Source of the DNA: Aliivibrio_A sp016764915
GTDB taxonomy: Bacteria > Pseudomonadota > Gammaproteobacteria > Enterobacterales > Vibrionaceae
Length of the DNA: 64,000 nucleotides
Direction: 5' to 3'
Assembly: GCA_965224595.1 (NCBI GenBank)
Contig: OZ245058.1
Span: 496,001-560,000, forward strand
Part shown: piece after piece, positions 24,919 through 33,384 of the stretch
Layout of the letters: the number at the start of each line of letters is the position of its first letter
Position numbering within the stretch: position 1 is the stretch's first letter
Notes under the pieces: generated by a model
What the model was told of the DNA's origin: nothing
What the model saw: the letters and a program-made list of their open reading frames with translations, nothing else
The model's database searches: none
Made by a program: the position numbers and the translations under genes

Positions 24919-25042
24919 TTTACTTAGTTTAGATAAAGTCTCTAGACTAAAAATCTTATACGATATTGGTGTAATAACCATATCAATATTGATGGGTTTG
25001 CACAGCAATTTCGCAAAGAGAGCGAAGCCAAAGGAGAGCAAC

Positions 25043-26182
25043 ATGGGTGTAAATGTTAACACCAACGTAGCTGCAATGACTGCGCAGCGTTACTTAAATA
25101 AAGCGACTGATGAATTAACGGTTTCCATGGAACGTTTGTCTTCTGGTAAACGTATCAACAGCGCTAAAGATGATGCAGCAGGTCTGCAGATATCTAACCG
25201 TTTAACCTCTCAGATCCGTGGTCTGGATGTAGCAATGCGTAATGCCAACGATGGTATCTCTATTGCACAGACAGCAGAAGGTGCGATGGAAGAGTCGACA
25301 AACATTCTTCAACGTATTCGAGATCTATCTATTCAGTCAGCGAATGGTTCGAACTCCGACGATGATCGCCGATCTATCCAAGAAGAGGTGCACGCGCTGC
25401 AAGATGAATTAAACCGTATTGCAGAGACCACTTCATTCGGTGGACGACGTCTGCTTAATGGAACATTTGGCGAGTCAGCATTTCAGATTGGTGCCAATGC
25501 CGGTGAAGCGGTTCTTATTGAATTGACCAGTGTTCGTGCTGATAACGAAAATATGGGTGGGCAACGTTTCACCGCAGTAAACGGAAAAACGGCAGATTGG
25601 GGCGTAGACCCACAAAAAAGTGACCTTAAAATTGAGTTTGTGACGGGTAATGGTAAGCCGGTAACGATTGATTTACGTGGGCATCAAGGTGACGATATCC
25701 AGGAAGTGGCCACTTTTATTAATGGTCGTTCGGAAGAGTTATCAGCCTCTGTTGATGAAGATGGACAGTTGCAGATCTTTATTGCAAAACCAAACCTTCA
25801 AGGAGAAGTGGCGTTTTCTGGTAATCTGGCGACAGAACTTGGACTGACAAGTGGACCAGGTGAAAAAGCTACGGTTAATGAATTAGATGTTCGTTCAATT
25901 GGCGATGCACAACTCTCAATTGGTGTGGTGGATTCAGCATTAGCTTATATCGATAAGCAACGTGCAGAATTAGGTGCGATGCAGAACCGTTTAGGTCACA
26001 GCATCAGTAACTTAACCAATGTCCAAGAGAATGTATCTGCGTCGAATAGTCGAATCAGAGATACTGACTTTGCCAAAGAGACAACACAATTGGCAAAAGC
26101 GCAGATTTTGCAACAAGCCAGTACATCAATTCTTGCCCAAGCAAAACAGTTACCAAGTGCTGCAATAAACTTGCTACAGTAA
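25043..26182 (+). CDS. Flagellin 1 (FlaA-like, sigma-54 class)
   Basis: 379 residues from ATG at 25043 with AAGGAG upstream; an upstream in-frame start at 24989 would add 18 atypical residues. The N-terminal D0/D1 (MERLSSGKRINSAKDDAAGL, RNANDGISIAQTAEGAMEES) and C-terminal D1/D0 (KETTQLAKAQILQQASTSIL) are typical, with a short central domain. As the only flagellin here behind a sigma-54 promoter, it resembles the essential FlaA of V. cholerae and A. fischeri by position and control. Filament subunit, exported with FliS help. No cysteine is visible. Confidence 0.93.
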   Translation: MGVNVNTNVAAMTAQRYLNKATDELTVSMERLSSGKRINSAKDDAAGLQISNRLTSQIRGLDVAMRNANDGISIAQTAEGAMEESTNILQRIRDLSIQSANGSNSDDDRRSIQEEVHALQDELNRIAETTSFGGRRLLNGTFGESAFQIGANAGEAVLIELTSVRADNENMGGQRFTAVNGKTADWGVDPQKSDLKIEFVTGNGKPVTIDLRGHQGDDIQEVATFINGRSEELSASVDEDGQLQIFIAKPNLQGEVAFSGNLATELGLTSGPGEKATVNELDVRSIGDAQLSIGVVDSALAYIDKQRAELGAMQNRLGHSISNLTNVQENVSASNSRIRDTDFAKETTQLAKAQILQQASTSILAQAKQLPSAAINLLQ

Positions 26183-26221
26183 TTGTTCTTTGGCTCCACC
26201 TAGCTCCAGCAGTCAATATAA

Positions 26222-26264
26222 ATAGACAAGAAGCGCTCTCATCTCTCATAAGCTTCTTGTCTAT
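26222..26264 (+). repeat. 13-bp hairpin after flagellin 1
   Basis: ATAGACAAGAAGC (26222-26234) pairs perfectly with GCTTCTTGTCTAT (26252-26264); loop 17 nt. It lacks a T tract. It could stabilise the 3' end of an abundant flagellin mRNA, or terminate weakly ahead of the second hairpin. Confidence 0.7.
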
Positions 26265-26299
26265 CTAACGACTGACTATTATAAGTAGTTACATATAAT

Positions 26300-26326
26300 G
26301 CCCCACTAGGGGCTACCCTTCTTTTT
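26300..26326 (+). terminator. Terminator between flagellin 1 and flagellin 2
   Basis: GCCCC (26300-26304) and GGGGC (26309-26313) with loop ACTA, followed by TACCCTTCTTTTT. Confidence 0.7.
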
Positions 26327-26349
26327 AATCAAATAATACCCTCCAGATA

Positions 26350-26376
26350 TAAAGTTAATGCATTGCTAGCCGTTAT
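26350..26376 (+). promoter_or_regulatory. Sigma-28 promoter of flagellin 2
   Basis: TAAAGTTA (26350-26357), 11 bp, GCCGTTAT (26369-26376): a near-consensus FliA promoter 33 bp before the GTG start. Confidence 0.82.
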
Positions 26377-26408
26377 AGACTTCATTGAGATGTTTTATAG
26401 GGGGCGAT

Positions 26409-27545
26409 GTGGCAATTACCGTTAATACCAATGTATCTGCGCTTGTTTCTCAGCGTCACTTAAACAGTGCCACCATGCAGTTAGAACAAGCGATGCAAAG
26501 GCTCTCTTCTGGCCAACGAATAAACAGCGCCAAAGATGATGCGGCAGGATTGCAAATATCCAATCGATTACAGACCCAAATGCGGGGTTTGGATGTGGCT
26601 GTACGTAACGCCAATGATGGGATCTCTATTACCCAAACTGCAGAAGGAGCAATGAGTGAAAGTACCTCTATTTTACAAAGAATGCGTGATCTCGCTTTGC
26701 AGTCATCCAATGGTTCAAACTCTGCAGTTGATCGGCAAGCGATACAAGAGGAAGCCGGTGCGTTAAATTCTGAGTTGAATCGAATCGCAGAAACCACTTC
26801 ATTTGGCGGTAAACGCTTGCTAAATGGTACCTATGGATCTAATGCATTTCAAATTGGCGCTAATGCGGGTGAAGCAATAATGTTGAACTTGAGTAGCATG
26901 CGATCAGATACTTCGGGCATGGGAGGGTATCATTATATTGCCTCGGCTAAAATGGACAGTCATTGGCAAGTCGCTGGAGACAAACAAGGACTCTCGATGT
27001 CATTTCTTGATGAACATGGCACGAAGCAACAGATTGAGATAGATGCCAAAGCGGGTGACAATATTGAAGAGCTCGCGACTTATATCAATGGACAAACGGA
27101 TAAAATTAGCGCATCAGTGACAGAGCAAGGCCAACTGCAAATATTTACCGCAGCAAAATCGGTGTCTAGTTCGATAACATTTGGTGGAAGTTTAGCCGAT
27201 GAGCTTGCAATAAATGGGGCTATTTTTGATACGGTTGCTGATCTTGATTTGACGTCAGTTGGAGGATCTCAAAGAGCGATTGCGGTGATAGATACGGCGT
27301 TAGGTTTTGTTGATGAAAAAAGAGCAGGGCTGGGCGCTTTTCAAAATAGGCTAGGGCATGCCATTACTAATTTAGATAATATTCATGAAAATGTTGCCGC
27401 ATCCAACAGTCGTATCGCTGATGCAGATTTTGCAAAAGAGAGTGTCAAATTGGTAAAAGCACAGATATTGCAACAAGTAAGCTCCTCTATTCTGGCACAA
27501 GCTAAGCAATCACCTCAAATGGCATTACAGCTGCTTGGGATGTAG
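26409..27545 (+). CDS. Flagellin 2 (sigma-28 class, GTG start)
   Basis: 378 residues from GTG at 26409, which has AGGGGG four bases upstream and gives the flagellin start MAITVNTNVSALVSQRHLNS. The N-terminal signature MQRLSSGQRINSAKDDAAGL and C-terminal KESVKLVKAQILQQVSSSIL are intact. It is a paralogue of the flanking flagellins and a probable minor filament subunit. Oddities are the GTG start, absent from the other two copies, and departures from the other copies in the N-terminal helix (VSQRH, LEQAMQ). No hairpin terminator is visible downstream. Confidence 0.92.
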   Translation: MAITVNTNVSALVSQRHLNSATMQLEQAMQRLSSGQRINSAKDDAAGLQISNRLQTQMRGLDVAVRNANDGISITQTAEGAMSESTSILQRMRDLALQSSNGSNSAVDRQAIQEEAGALNSELNRIAETTSFGGKRLLNGTYGSNAFQIGANAGEAIMLNLSSMRSDTSGMGGYHYIASAKMDSHWQVAGDKQGLSMSFLDEHGTKQQIEIDAKAGDNIEELATYINGQTDKISASVTEQGQLQIFTAAKSVSSSITFGGSLADELAINGAIFDTVADLDLTSVGGSQRAIAVIDTALGFVDEKRAGLGAFQNRLGHAITNLDNIHENVAASNSRIADADFAKESVKLVKAQILQQVSSSILAQAKQSPQMALQLLGM

Positions 27546-27666
27546 AAAAAAATCCCCCTCCCCCTTCTTTTTGTTGTTTGTTTGTTACTCAAGTAGCACA
27601 AATAGATACGTTTAGTACTTTACATAGTGTTATCTCCTATATTTACTCTGAAACGTTAAAAAAACG

Positions 27667-27693
27667 TAAAGATTTTATGGTGCTCGTCGTTAT
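27667..27693 (+). promoter_or_regulatory. Sigma-28 promoter of flagellin 3
   Basis: TAAAGATT (27667-27674), 11 bp, GTCGTTAT (27686-27693); leader about 70 nt before ATG 27771. Confidence 0.78.
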
Positions 27694-27770
27694 AAATAGA
27701 ACCAGAGATGGAATTAACCGTTTCCTGGTATGAGACAGGAAACCGTAAGAAACCTAGTGGAGTATAAATA

Positions 27771-28904
27771 ATGGCTATTAATGTAAACACTAACGTGTCG
27801 GCAATGACAGCACAACGATACTTAAACCAAGCATCTGACGATGTGAGTAGATCTATGGAGCGTTTGTCTTCAGGTTATAAAATTAACGGTGCTAAAGATG
27901 ATGCGGCGGGATTACAAATATCCAACCGTTTAAGTTCTCAAGCTCGTGGCCTTGACGTTGCTGTTCGAAATGCCAATGATGGTATCTCCATTGCGCAAAC
28001 AGCTGAAGGGGCGATGACTGAGTCAACGAATATCTTACAACGTATGCGAGACCTTTCATTACAATCTGCAAACGGCTCTAACTCCGATTCAGATCGTGTG
28101 GCAATCCAAGAGGAAGTATCGGCACTTAACGATGAGTTAAATCGTATTGCTGAGACCACATCTTTTGGTGGGAATCGTCTACTAAACGGTACTTTTGGCA
28201 CAAAATCGTTTCAGATAGGTTCTGATTCGGGTGAAGCCGTAATGTTGACGATGGGCAACCTTCGTTCCGATACGGCTTCTATGGGCGGCATGACCTATAC
28301 CGCTGCAAACGGCAAAGATAAAGACTGGGCGATCACTGCAGAAAACTCAGATATAACGATGGCGTTTGTCGATAAAGATGGTGCTAACCATGAGCTGAGC
28401 ATAAAAGCAAAGCAGGGCGATGACATTGAGCAGGTAGCAACCTACATCAATGGTCAAACCCGCTTAATCAACGCTTCTGTATCAGAGAAAGGAGAGTTGC
28501 AAATTGTCTCTTCTAACGCTGATGTAAAAGGTGATATTGCTTTTGGTGGTTCATTAAGCAGCGAATTGGGTTTGGCGCAAGGCAAAGCTGAGACGGTGAA
28601 AGATGTTAATGTATCCACAGTGGGTGGCTCGCAAAAAGCAGTGGCAATCATAGATTCAGCTCTGCAGTTTGTTGATAGTAATCGTGCGCAATTAGGTGCA
28701 TTCCAAAATCGTTTTAGTCATGCAATCTCTAACTTAGATAATGTTAATGAGAATGTATCGGCGTCGAACAGTCGTATTAAAGATACGGATTTTGCGAAAG
28801 AGACAACATCAATGACAAAATCTCAAATTTTGCAACAGGCAAGTTCATCGATTCTTGCTCAAGCAAAACAAACTCCAAATGCAGCGCTTGGTCTGCTTGG
28901 ATAA
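27771..28904 (+). CDS. Flagellin 3 (sigma-28 class)
   Basis: 377 residues. N-terminal MERLSSGYKINGAKDDAAGL and C-terminal KETTSMTKSQILQQASSSIL are full flagellin signatures, and the central domain is close in length to its two neighbours, indicating local tandem duplication. Filament subunit exported by the FlhA/FlhB apparatus. Ends before a hairpin at 28932-28947. The next gene is fliD with no flaG between them. Confidence 0.93.
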   Translation: MAINVNTNVSAMTAQRYLNQASDDVSRSMERLSSGYKINGAKDDAAGLQISNRLSSQARGLDVAVRNANDGISIAQTAEGAMTESTNILQRMRDLSLQSANGSNSDSDRVAIQEEVSALNDELNRIAETTSFGGNRLLNGTFGTKSFQIGSDSGEAVMLTMGNLRSDTASMGGMTYTAANGKDKDWAITAENSDITMAFVDKDGANHELSIKAKQGDDIEQVATYINGQTRLINASVSEKGELQIVSSNADVKGDIAFGGSLSSELGLAQGKAETVKDVNVSTVGGSQKAVAIIDSALQFVDSNRAQLGAFQNRFSHAISNLDNVNENVSASNSRIKDTDFAKETTSMTKSQILQQASSSILAQAKQTPNAALGLLG

Positions 28905-28931
28905 GTAACGAGATATAAGCTACAGAAAATG

Positions 28932-28957
28932 CCGGACTCTGTTCCGGATTTTCTTTT
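28932..28957 (+). terminator. Terminator of flagellin 3
   Basis: CCGGA (28932-28936) and TCCGG (28943-28947), with flanking AAT/ATT able to pair around one bulged base, followed by TTTTCTTTTT. Confidence 0.78.
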
Positions 28958-29005
28958 TCCCTCTAACGCCGCTATTGTTTGCTTCTTTTCTATTTTTAAT
29001 AAAAT

Positions 29006-29020
29006 TGGTTCGATATTTGC
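29006..29020 (+). promoter_or_regulatory. Sigma-54 promoter of fliD-flaI-fliS
   Basis: TGGTTCGATATTTGC matches GG-N10-GC with TTGC at -12. The predicted transcript has a leader of about 150 nt that includes the hairpin at 29098-29133. Confidence 0.62.
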
Positions 29021-29097
29021 TTTGTATCCATTAGGAAGATTTCACCTTAATCGGGTATATTTTTATCTAATTGATTTTATGGGTGTTTTCTATTTTG

Positions 29098-29133
29098 TTT
29101 TGTTAAGCGGCAGTTTGTTACCGCATAACAAAA
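29098..29133 (+). repeat. Long hairpin in the fliD leader
   Basis: TTTTGTTA-A-GCGG (29098-29110) pairs with CCGC-A-TAACAAAA (29121-29133): twelve pairs with one A-A mismatch and a 10-nt loop. It lies between the candidate promoter and the ribosome site (AAGGAA, near 29170). It has no T tract on the plus strand. Confidence 0.65.
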
Positions 29134-29180
29134 TAGATTATGAGCGCGGTTACGTTTGAAATAACAGATAAGGAACTTTA

Positions 29181-30857
29181 ATGAGCGTGAACCCTATGGG
29201 GCCATCTGGTGGATTAGATGTCAATTTAATCACCCAAAAAGTTGTTGATGCGGAGCGTATACCAAGACAGAACCGTATTGATAATGATCGTGCTGATATT
29301 CAAACTAATATCAGTGCGTATGGTCGTCTTAGAGAGTCACTGGATAGCATGAAATCATTGATGAATTCATTTCGTCAAGAGAAAGCATTTTCTGTTAGAA
29401 ATGCCGCGTCGACCAATGAAGAGGTTATCTCTGCAACGGCGTCAACTGAGGCGTTGGCCGGTAAATACAGTATTGAAGTATTGCAGCTGGCTCAAGCGCA
29501 AAAATTGGCCTCCTCCCCAATGTCTGATGAGACTAAATTCGGTCCTGGTGAGATGACGTTACACTTAGGTGATAAAAAATTTACCGTCAATATTGAGAGT
29601 GAAAATGCGACCCTTGTAGATGTGGTCAAAGCGGTTAACGCAGGACAACCGAATCCGGGTATCAGAGCATCAATCATCAAAGATAATGCAGGTTCAAGAT
29701 TGATCCTAGGTTCAGACCGTTCAGGTGAAAAAAATCAGATAGAAGTTGAAGTATCAGCGATGCCGGGTAATGCACTTCATAATTTTGGCTATACTTCATA
29801 TATTGATCATGCGCTAGGCAGTGTTGATGAGATAGCTGAAAGTGCTTATGAGTATGCGACTGAAGAGCCCGAAGCGAAAACGACTGAACAGTTAGAGAGA
29901 GAGCGAAGAAAAGATCCTGATGACCCAACCAGTTCAATTCCTGGTTGGAGTGAGCAAACGTCGGGGACATTAACCAGTGCATTGCTAGATGACAGTACGA
30001 CTGCAGATATGACTACTGCCGCTGTTGATATGATCCCGGGCTTAATTGGAACGGTAGCAGGCATCAGTATCCCAGCAGCACTTGCAGTAACCGCAGCTCA
30101 AGCCGGTTATAAAAAAGCGGTTGGTATGAGTGAGCTGCAATCAGCAAAAGATGCGATTGTGGTATTAGATGGTATCGCCGAAGTAAACAGCGAAACCAAT
30201 GTTATTTACGGTGCAATTCAAGGGGTTGACTTAACTTTGAAGTCTACTTCTGGTCAATCAGACACTCCAGTAGAGTTAGATATCCAATATGATAAGCAGA
30301 GTGTTAAAGCGTCAATAGAACAGTTTGTAGAGTCGTATAACCAGTTTTTTATGGTCTCAAAATCGCTTAGCGGATTTGATCCAAAAACGGGACTAGCAGG
30401 GCCGTTAGCTGGTGAAAGTGTGGTTCGTTCGTCGCAATCTAGAATGAAGTCAGTACTATCGGTTGAAATTGAAGATGCGCCGGACTCAATGAAAACATTG
30501 ACCGAACTGGGTATCTCGAACACAAGGCAGGGTAATTTAGAGATTAACTACGACATGCTAGATGCGCAGTTAGAAAGAAACTTTGCTAATTTGCACTCTT
30601 TTTTTGGTGGTAAAAATGGGTTTGCAAAAAAAATTGAAGATGCAATCCAAGACTTTACCAATGTCACAGGACCAATACGAACTCGAGAAACATCATTACG
30701 AGAACAAAATTACCGGTTAAATGATACTCAAGTTACTTTAGATAGGCGGATGAAAAGTCTTGAAGATAGAACACTGACCAAGTTTTCTAACATGCAAGCG
30801 GCGACAGGGAAAATGAGAACACAATTAGCTGGGATGATGAATTCCTTGCGTGGTTAA
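29181..30857 (+). CDS. fliD: Flagellar filament cap protein FliD (HAP2)
   Basis: 558 residues. The N terminus (GGLDVNLITQKVVDAERIPR) and C terminus (QVTLDRRMKSLEDRTLTKFS) carry the coiled-coil HAP2 signatures; the central HAP2 segment includes AKDAIVVLDGIAEVNSETNV. FliD caps the filament tip and inserts flagellin. Residues about 230-265 form an acidic, Pro/Thr-rich linker, and residues about 279-313 a hydrophobic Ala/Gly-rich block (MIPGLIGTVAGISIPAALAV), odd for an extracellular protein. First gene of fliD-flaI-fliS; RBS AAGGAA. Confidence 0.93.
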   Translation: MSVNPMGPSGGLDVNLITQKVVDAERIPRQNRIDNDRADIQTNISAYGRLRESLDSMKSLMNSFRQEKAFSVRNAASTNEEVISATASTEALAGKYSIEVLQLAQAQKLASSPMSDETKFGPGEMTLHLGDKKFTVNIESENATLVDVVKAVNAGQPNPGIRASIIKDNAGSRLILGSDRSGEKNQIEVEVSAMPGNALHNFGYTSYIDHALGSVDEIAESAYEYATEEPEAKTTEQLERERRKDPDDPTSSIPGWSEQTSGTLTSALLDDSTTADMTTAAVDMIPGLIGTVAGISIPAALAVTAAQAGYKKAVGMSELQSAKDAIVVLDGIAEVNSETNVIYGAIQGVDLTLKSTSGQSDTPVELDIQYDKQSVKASIEQFVESYNQFFMVSKSLSGFDPKTGLAGPLAGESVVRSSQSRMKSVLSVEIEDAPDSMKTLTELGISNTRQGNLEINYDMLDAQLERNFANLHSFFGGKNGFAKKIEDAIQDFTNVTGPIRTRETSLREQNYRLNDTQVTLDRRMKSLEDRTLTKFSNMQAATGKMRTQLAGMMNSLRG

Positions 30858-30896
30858 AGTGATTTTTTATGCAAATAACGGTGGCTGAAGGTATTA

Positions 30897-31187
30897 ATGA
30901 GTAATTTAATGAACCAATTAGCTGAGGTAGATCATACTTTACTGTTAGAGCTTAACCGCAGTGAAGCTGATGTTGATAAGATAGTCAGATTGGTTGATTA
31001 TCGTGAGCAGTTACTAACTGAAGTATCAAATTTAATACACGTTGATACGACGGAGTGGGCTGGAGCAGTGGAAAGAACACAACGAGTGGTTGCTTCCATG
31101 AGTGATGAAACAAGTTCACTGGCTGCGCAGTTGCAGAAACTTCGCTACAGTAAAAAATCTGTTCAGATGTATAATAAGTTTTTATAA
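30897..31187 (+). CDS. flaI: FlaI, FliT-like flagellar chaperone
   Basis: 96-residue helical protein in the position of Vibrio flaI, between fliD and fliS. FlaI is regarded as the Vibrio counterpart of FliT, the FliD export chaperone; direct similarity is weak, so the call leans on length, helicity and place. GAAGG lies before ATG. fliS begins 14 bp downstream. Confidence 0.75.
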   Translation: MSNLMNQLAEVDHTLLLELNRSEADVDKIVRLVDYREQLLTEVSNLIHVDTTEWAGAVERTQRVVASMSDETSSLAAQLQKLRYSKKSVQMYNKFL

Positions 31188-31201
31188 TATAAGGAAAACC
31201 A

Positions 31202-31612
31202 ATGAGAGGTTCTCTACAGGCTTACAAAAAAGTATCCATTGATAGCCAGTTAGGTTCTGCATCGCCCCATAAAGTGATACAGATGTTAATGGCAGGGGCA
31301 ATTGAACGTCTTATTCAAGGAAAACTTTCCATGCAGCAAGGTAATTTAGCTGTTAAAGGAGAGCGTTTAGGTAAAGCTTTAGACATAGTGATCAGTTTAC
31401 GAACGTGTCTTTCCATGGATGATGGCGGTGAAATCGCTGAAAATTTGGATGCACTGTATGAATTCATGATTGCACAAATTACCAAAGCGAATCAGTTTAA
31501 TGAAGCTGAACCCATTGATGATGTGGTTGAGATGTTGCGTGAAATTAAATCTGCGTGGGATCAGATCCCAGCAGAGTTTCACAATCTAACTGCTGAAAAA
31601 ATAGGCAAATAG
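31202..31612 (+). CDS. fliS: Flagellin export chaperone FliS
   Basis: 136 residues, typical FliS length; N-terminal LQAYKKVSIDSQLGSASPHK and IQMLMAGAIERLIQGKLSMQ are diagnostic. FliS binds the C-terminal disordered region of flagellin in the cytoplasm and presents it to FlhA. It serves the three flagellins just upstream. RBS AAGGAAA. Confidence 0.95.
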   Translation: MRGSLQAYKKVSIDSQLGSASPHKVIQMLMAGAIERLIQGKLSMQQGNLAVKGERLGKALDIVISLRTCLSMDDGGEIAENLDALYEFMIAQITKANQFNEAEPIDDVVEMLREIKSAWDQIPAEFHNLTAEKIGK

Positions 31613-31642
31613 AACGGTTTTATATGACACCAACTTGAAATT

Positions 31643-31656
31643 GAGAAATATTTCTC
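31643..31656. promoter_or_regulatory. 14-bp perfect palindrome upstream of flrA
   Basis: GAGAAATATTTCTC is a perfect palindrome in the 169-bp gap between fliS and flrA, 126 bp before the flrA start. It is a plausible operator for control of the master regulator, but the binding protein is unknown. Confidence 0.4.
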
Positions 31657-31781
31657 GTATTCAGAGTGTTAGGTTGCCTTATCTAAAGCTATTATTTAGA
31701 ATAAAAAAATAATGATCTCGAATAACTGCAGTTCACACACTGAGCCTCAGAAATTCTTAAGTAGGCACGATTAATTCATAT

Positions 31782-33263
31782 ATGCATGGTTTAGCCAAAA
31801 TACTCGTTGTAGAAGACGATAATCAAAATCGACATGATTTAGGTGTTATTCTTGAATTTATTGGAGAGCAGTGTCAGCTCGTCTCCTCTCAGGAGCTTGA
31901 AGCTGTTAATTGGGATGCTCCTTGGACCGCGTGTTTACTTGGCCATGTAGGCGAAGTCACATCAGTTGTTTCAAAATTATCTTCAGCGAATCACATTCCA
32001 GTTGTGACTTTAGAAAATCACCGGACAGTTCTTGAGAATATTTCGAACTTTGTCGGTGAGTTATCTCGACCAATTAACTACTCTCAAATCAGCGAAGCGT
32101 TGCGTCATTGCCAAGATTTTTTAGGCCGAAGAGGGTATCAGCATCCCAGTTTATCTCGTCAAAACATGCTGTTTCGCAGTATGGTTGGACGCAGTGATTG
32201 TATCAGTGAGGTTAGACACCTCATGGAACAAGTTGCAGGGACGGATGCTACAGTTCTCATTTTAGGTGAGTCGGGAACGGGTAAAGAGGTTGTTGCTCGC
32301 AATATTCACTATCATTCAACACGCCGAGATGGTCCTTTTGTACCTGTAAATTGTGGTGCAATTCCACCCGATCTGTTAGAAAGTGAACTATTTGGCCATG
32401 AAAAAGGGGCTTTTACTGGTGCTATCACCACTCGTAAAGGTCGTTTCGAGCTGGCCGAAGCCGGAACTCTGTTTCTTGATGAGATTGGTGATATGCCGAT
32501 GCCGATGCAGGTTAAATTGCTAAGAGTTTTACAAGAGCGAAGTTTTGAGCGCGTCGGTGGCAATAAAAGCATTAAAACCAATGTTCGTATTGTCGCAGCT
32601 ACTCATAGGAACCTCGAAAGCATGATAGCTGACGGTTCTTTCCGCGAAGATCTCTATTATAGACTCAATGTATTCCCTATAGAAATGCCCGCTTTAAGAG
32701 ACCGAAAATTTGATATCCCTTTATTGCTGCAAGAGTTATTGACTCGTATGGAAGCAGAAGGAGGTAATCGCATTCGATTAACACCTCGTGCCGTTAACTC
32801 TTTAATGGAGCATCGTTGGCCTGGTAATGTCAGAGAATTAGCTAACTTAGTTGAACGATTATTGATTCTGTTTCCAGGTGAGTTAGTGGACGTTAACCAC
32901 CTGCCAACCAAGTATCGCTTTAGCGATATTCCTGAATTTCAGCCAGAGTTTGCAGCTGGTGGTGCCTCAATTGAAGAACAAGAAAGAGCAGCTCTTGCTG
33001 ACATGTTAGCCAATTTTGAAAGTAATGCTGATGCGGTTACAGCAACGGCAGTATTACCAAGCTTGAGCCCATCGTCAGATCTTCCTATTGATGGTGTTAA
33101 CTTAAAAGAGATGTTAGCAGACGTTGAGGTAAACATGATTTGTCAAGCACTAGAAGCTCAGAATGGTGTGGTTGCTCGTGCCGCAGATATGCTTGGGATG
33201 CGTCGTACTACGTTGGTTGAAAAAATGCGTAAATACAATCTTAATAAAGATGACCTAAAGTAA
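31782..33263 (+). CDS. flrA: Master sigma-54 activator FlrA (FleQ family)
   Basis: 493 residues. An N-terminal FleQ-type receiver-like domain (1-110) lacks the phospho-acceptor aspartate (CLLGHVG at that position). A sigma-54 AAA+ domain follows (Walker A GESGTGKE from G162; sigma-54 loop GAFTGA at 209-214), then a C-terminal Fis-type helix-turn-helix (RAADMLGMRRTTLVEKMRKY). FlrA starts the polar-flagellar cascade by activating sigma-54 promoters of early operons and flrBC; in V. cholerae c-di-GMP binding blocks it. The ATG has no clear ribosome site. A 14-bp palindrome lies in its promoter region. Confidence 0.95.
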   Translation: MHGLAKILVVEDDNQNRHDLGVILEFIGEQCQLVSSQELEAVNWDAPWTACLLGHVGEVTSVVSKLSSANHIPVVTLENHRTVLENISNFVGELSRPINYSQISEALRHCQDFLGRRGYQHPSLSRQNMLFRSMVGRSDCISEVRHLMEQVAGTDATVLILGESGTGKEVVARNIHYHSTRRDGPFVPVNCGAIPPDLLESELFGHEKGAFTGAITTRKGRFELAEAGTLFLDEIGDMPMPMQVKLLRVLQERSFERVGGNKSIKTNVRIVAATHRNLESMIADGSFREDLYYRLNVFPIEMPALRDRKFDIPLLLQELLTRMEAEGGNRIRLTPRAVNSLMEHRWPGNVRELANLVERLLILFPGELVDVNHLPTKYRFSDIPEFQPEFAAGGASIEEQERAALADMLANFESNADAVTATAVLPSLSPSSDLPIDGVNLKEMLADVEVNMICQALEAQNGVVARAADMLGMRRTTLVEKMRKYNLNKDDLK

Positions 33264-33333
33264 AGTGCCAGTTAATTGACGTAGTGACTTCTTTATGATC
33301 ATTACAACCTCCTGATTAAATTGAAAAAAATAC

Positions 33334-33348
33334 TGGCATGCATTGTGC
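33334..33348 (+). promoter_or_regulatory. Sigma-54 promoter of flrB-flrC
   Basis: TGGCATGCATTGTGC keeps GG-N10-GC; -12 element is GTGC rather than TTGC. 36 bp before the flrB start, consistent with activation of flrBC by FlrA. Confidence 0.72.
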
Positions 33349-33384
33349 ATTCAGTCTTTTGTCTTTTTATGATGGAAAATTGGC

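Larger units (their letters stand above)
24542..25042. other. Regulatory gap before the first flagellin gene
   Basis: 501 bp without a credible gene. It contains the flgL terminator, an 11-bp perfect inverted repeat at 24632-24678, and two sigma-54 promoter-like sites (24768-24782, weak; 24904-24918, good). A minus-strand frame of 88 codons crosses the promoter and looks non-coding. Confidence 0.7.

Noticed and set aside
24799..25065. 88-codon minus-strand frame upstream of flagellin 1
   Set aside because: It crosses the flagellin promoter and start codon and has no ribosome site or family features.
28929..29159. 76-codon plus-strand frame between flagellin 3 and fliD
   Set aside because: It overlaps the flagellin terminator, the sigma-54 candidate and the leader hairpin, has no ribosome site, and its Phe-rich composition reflects the AT-rich leader.
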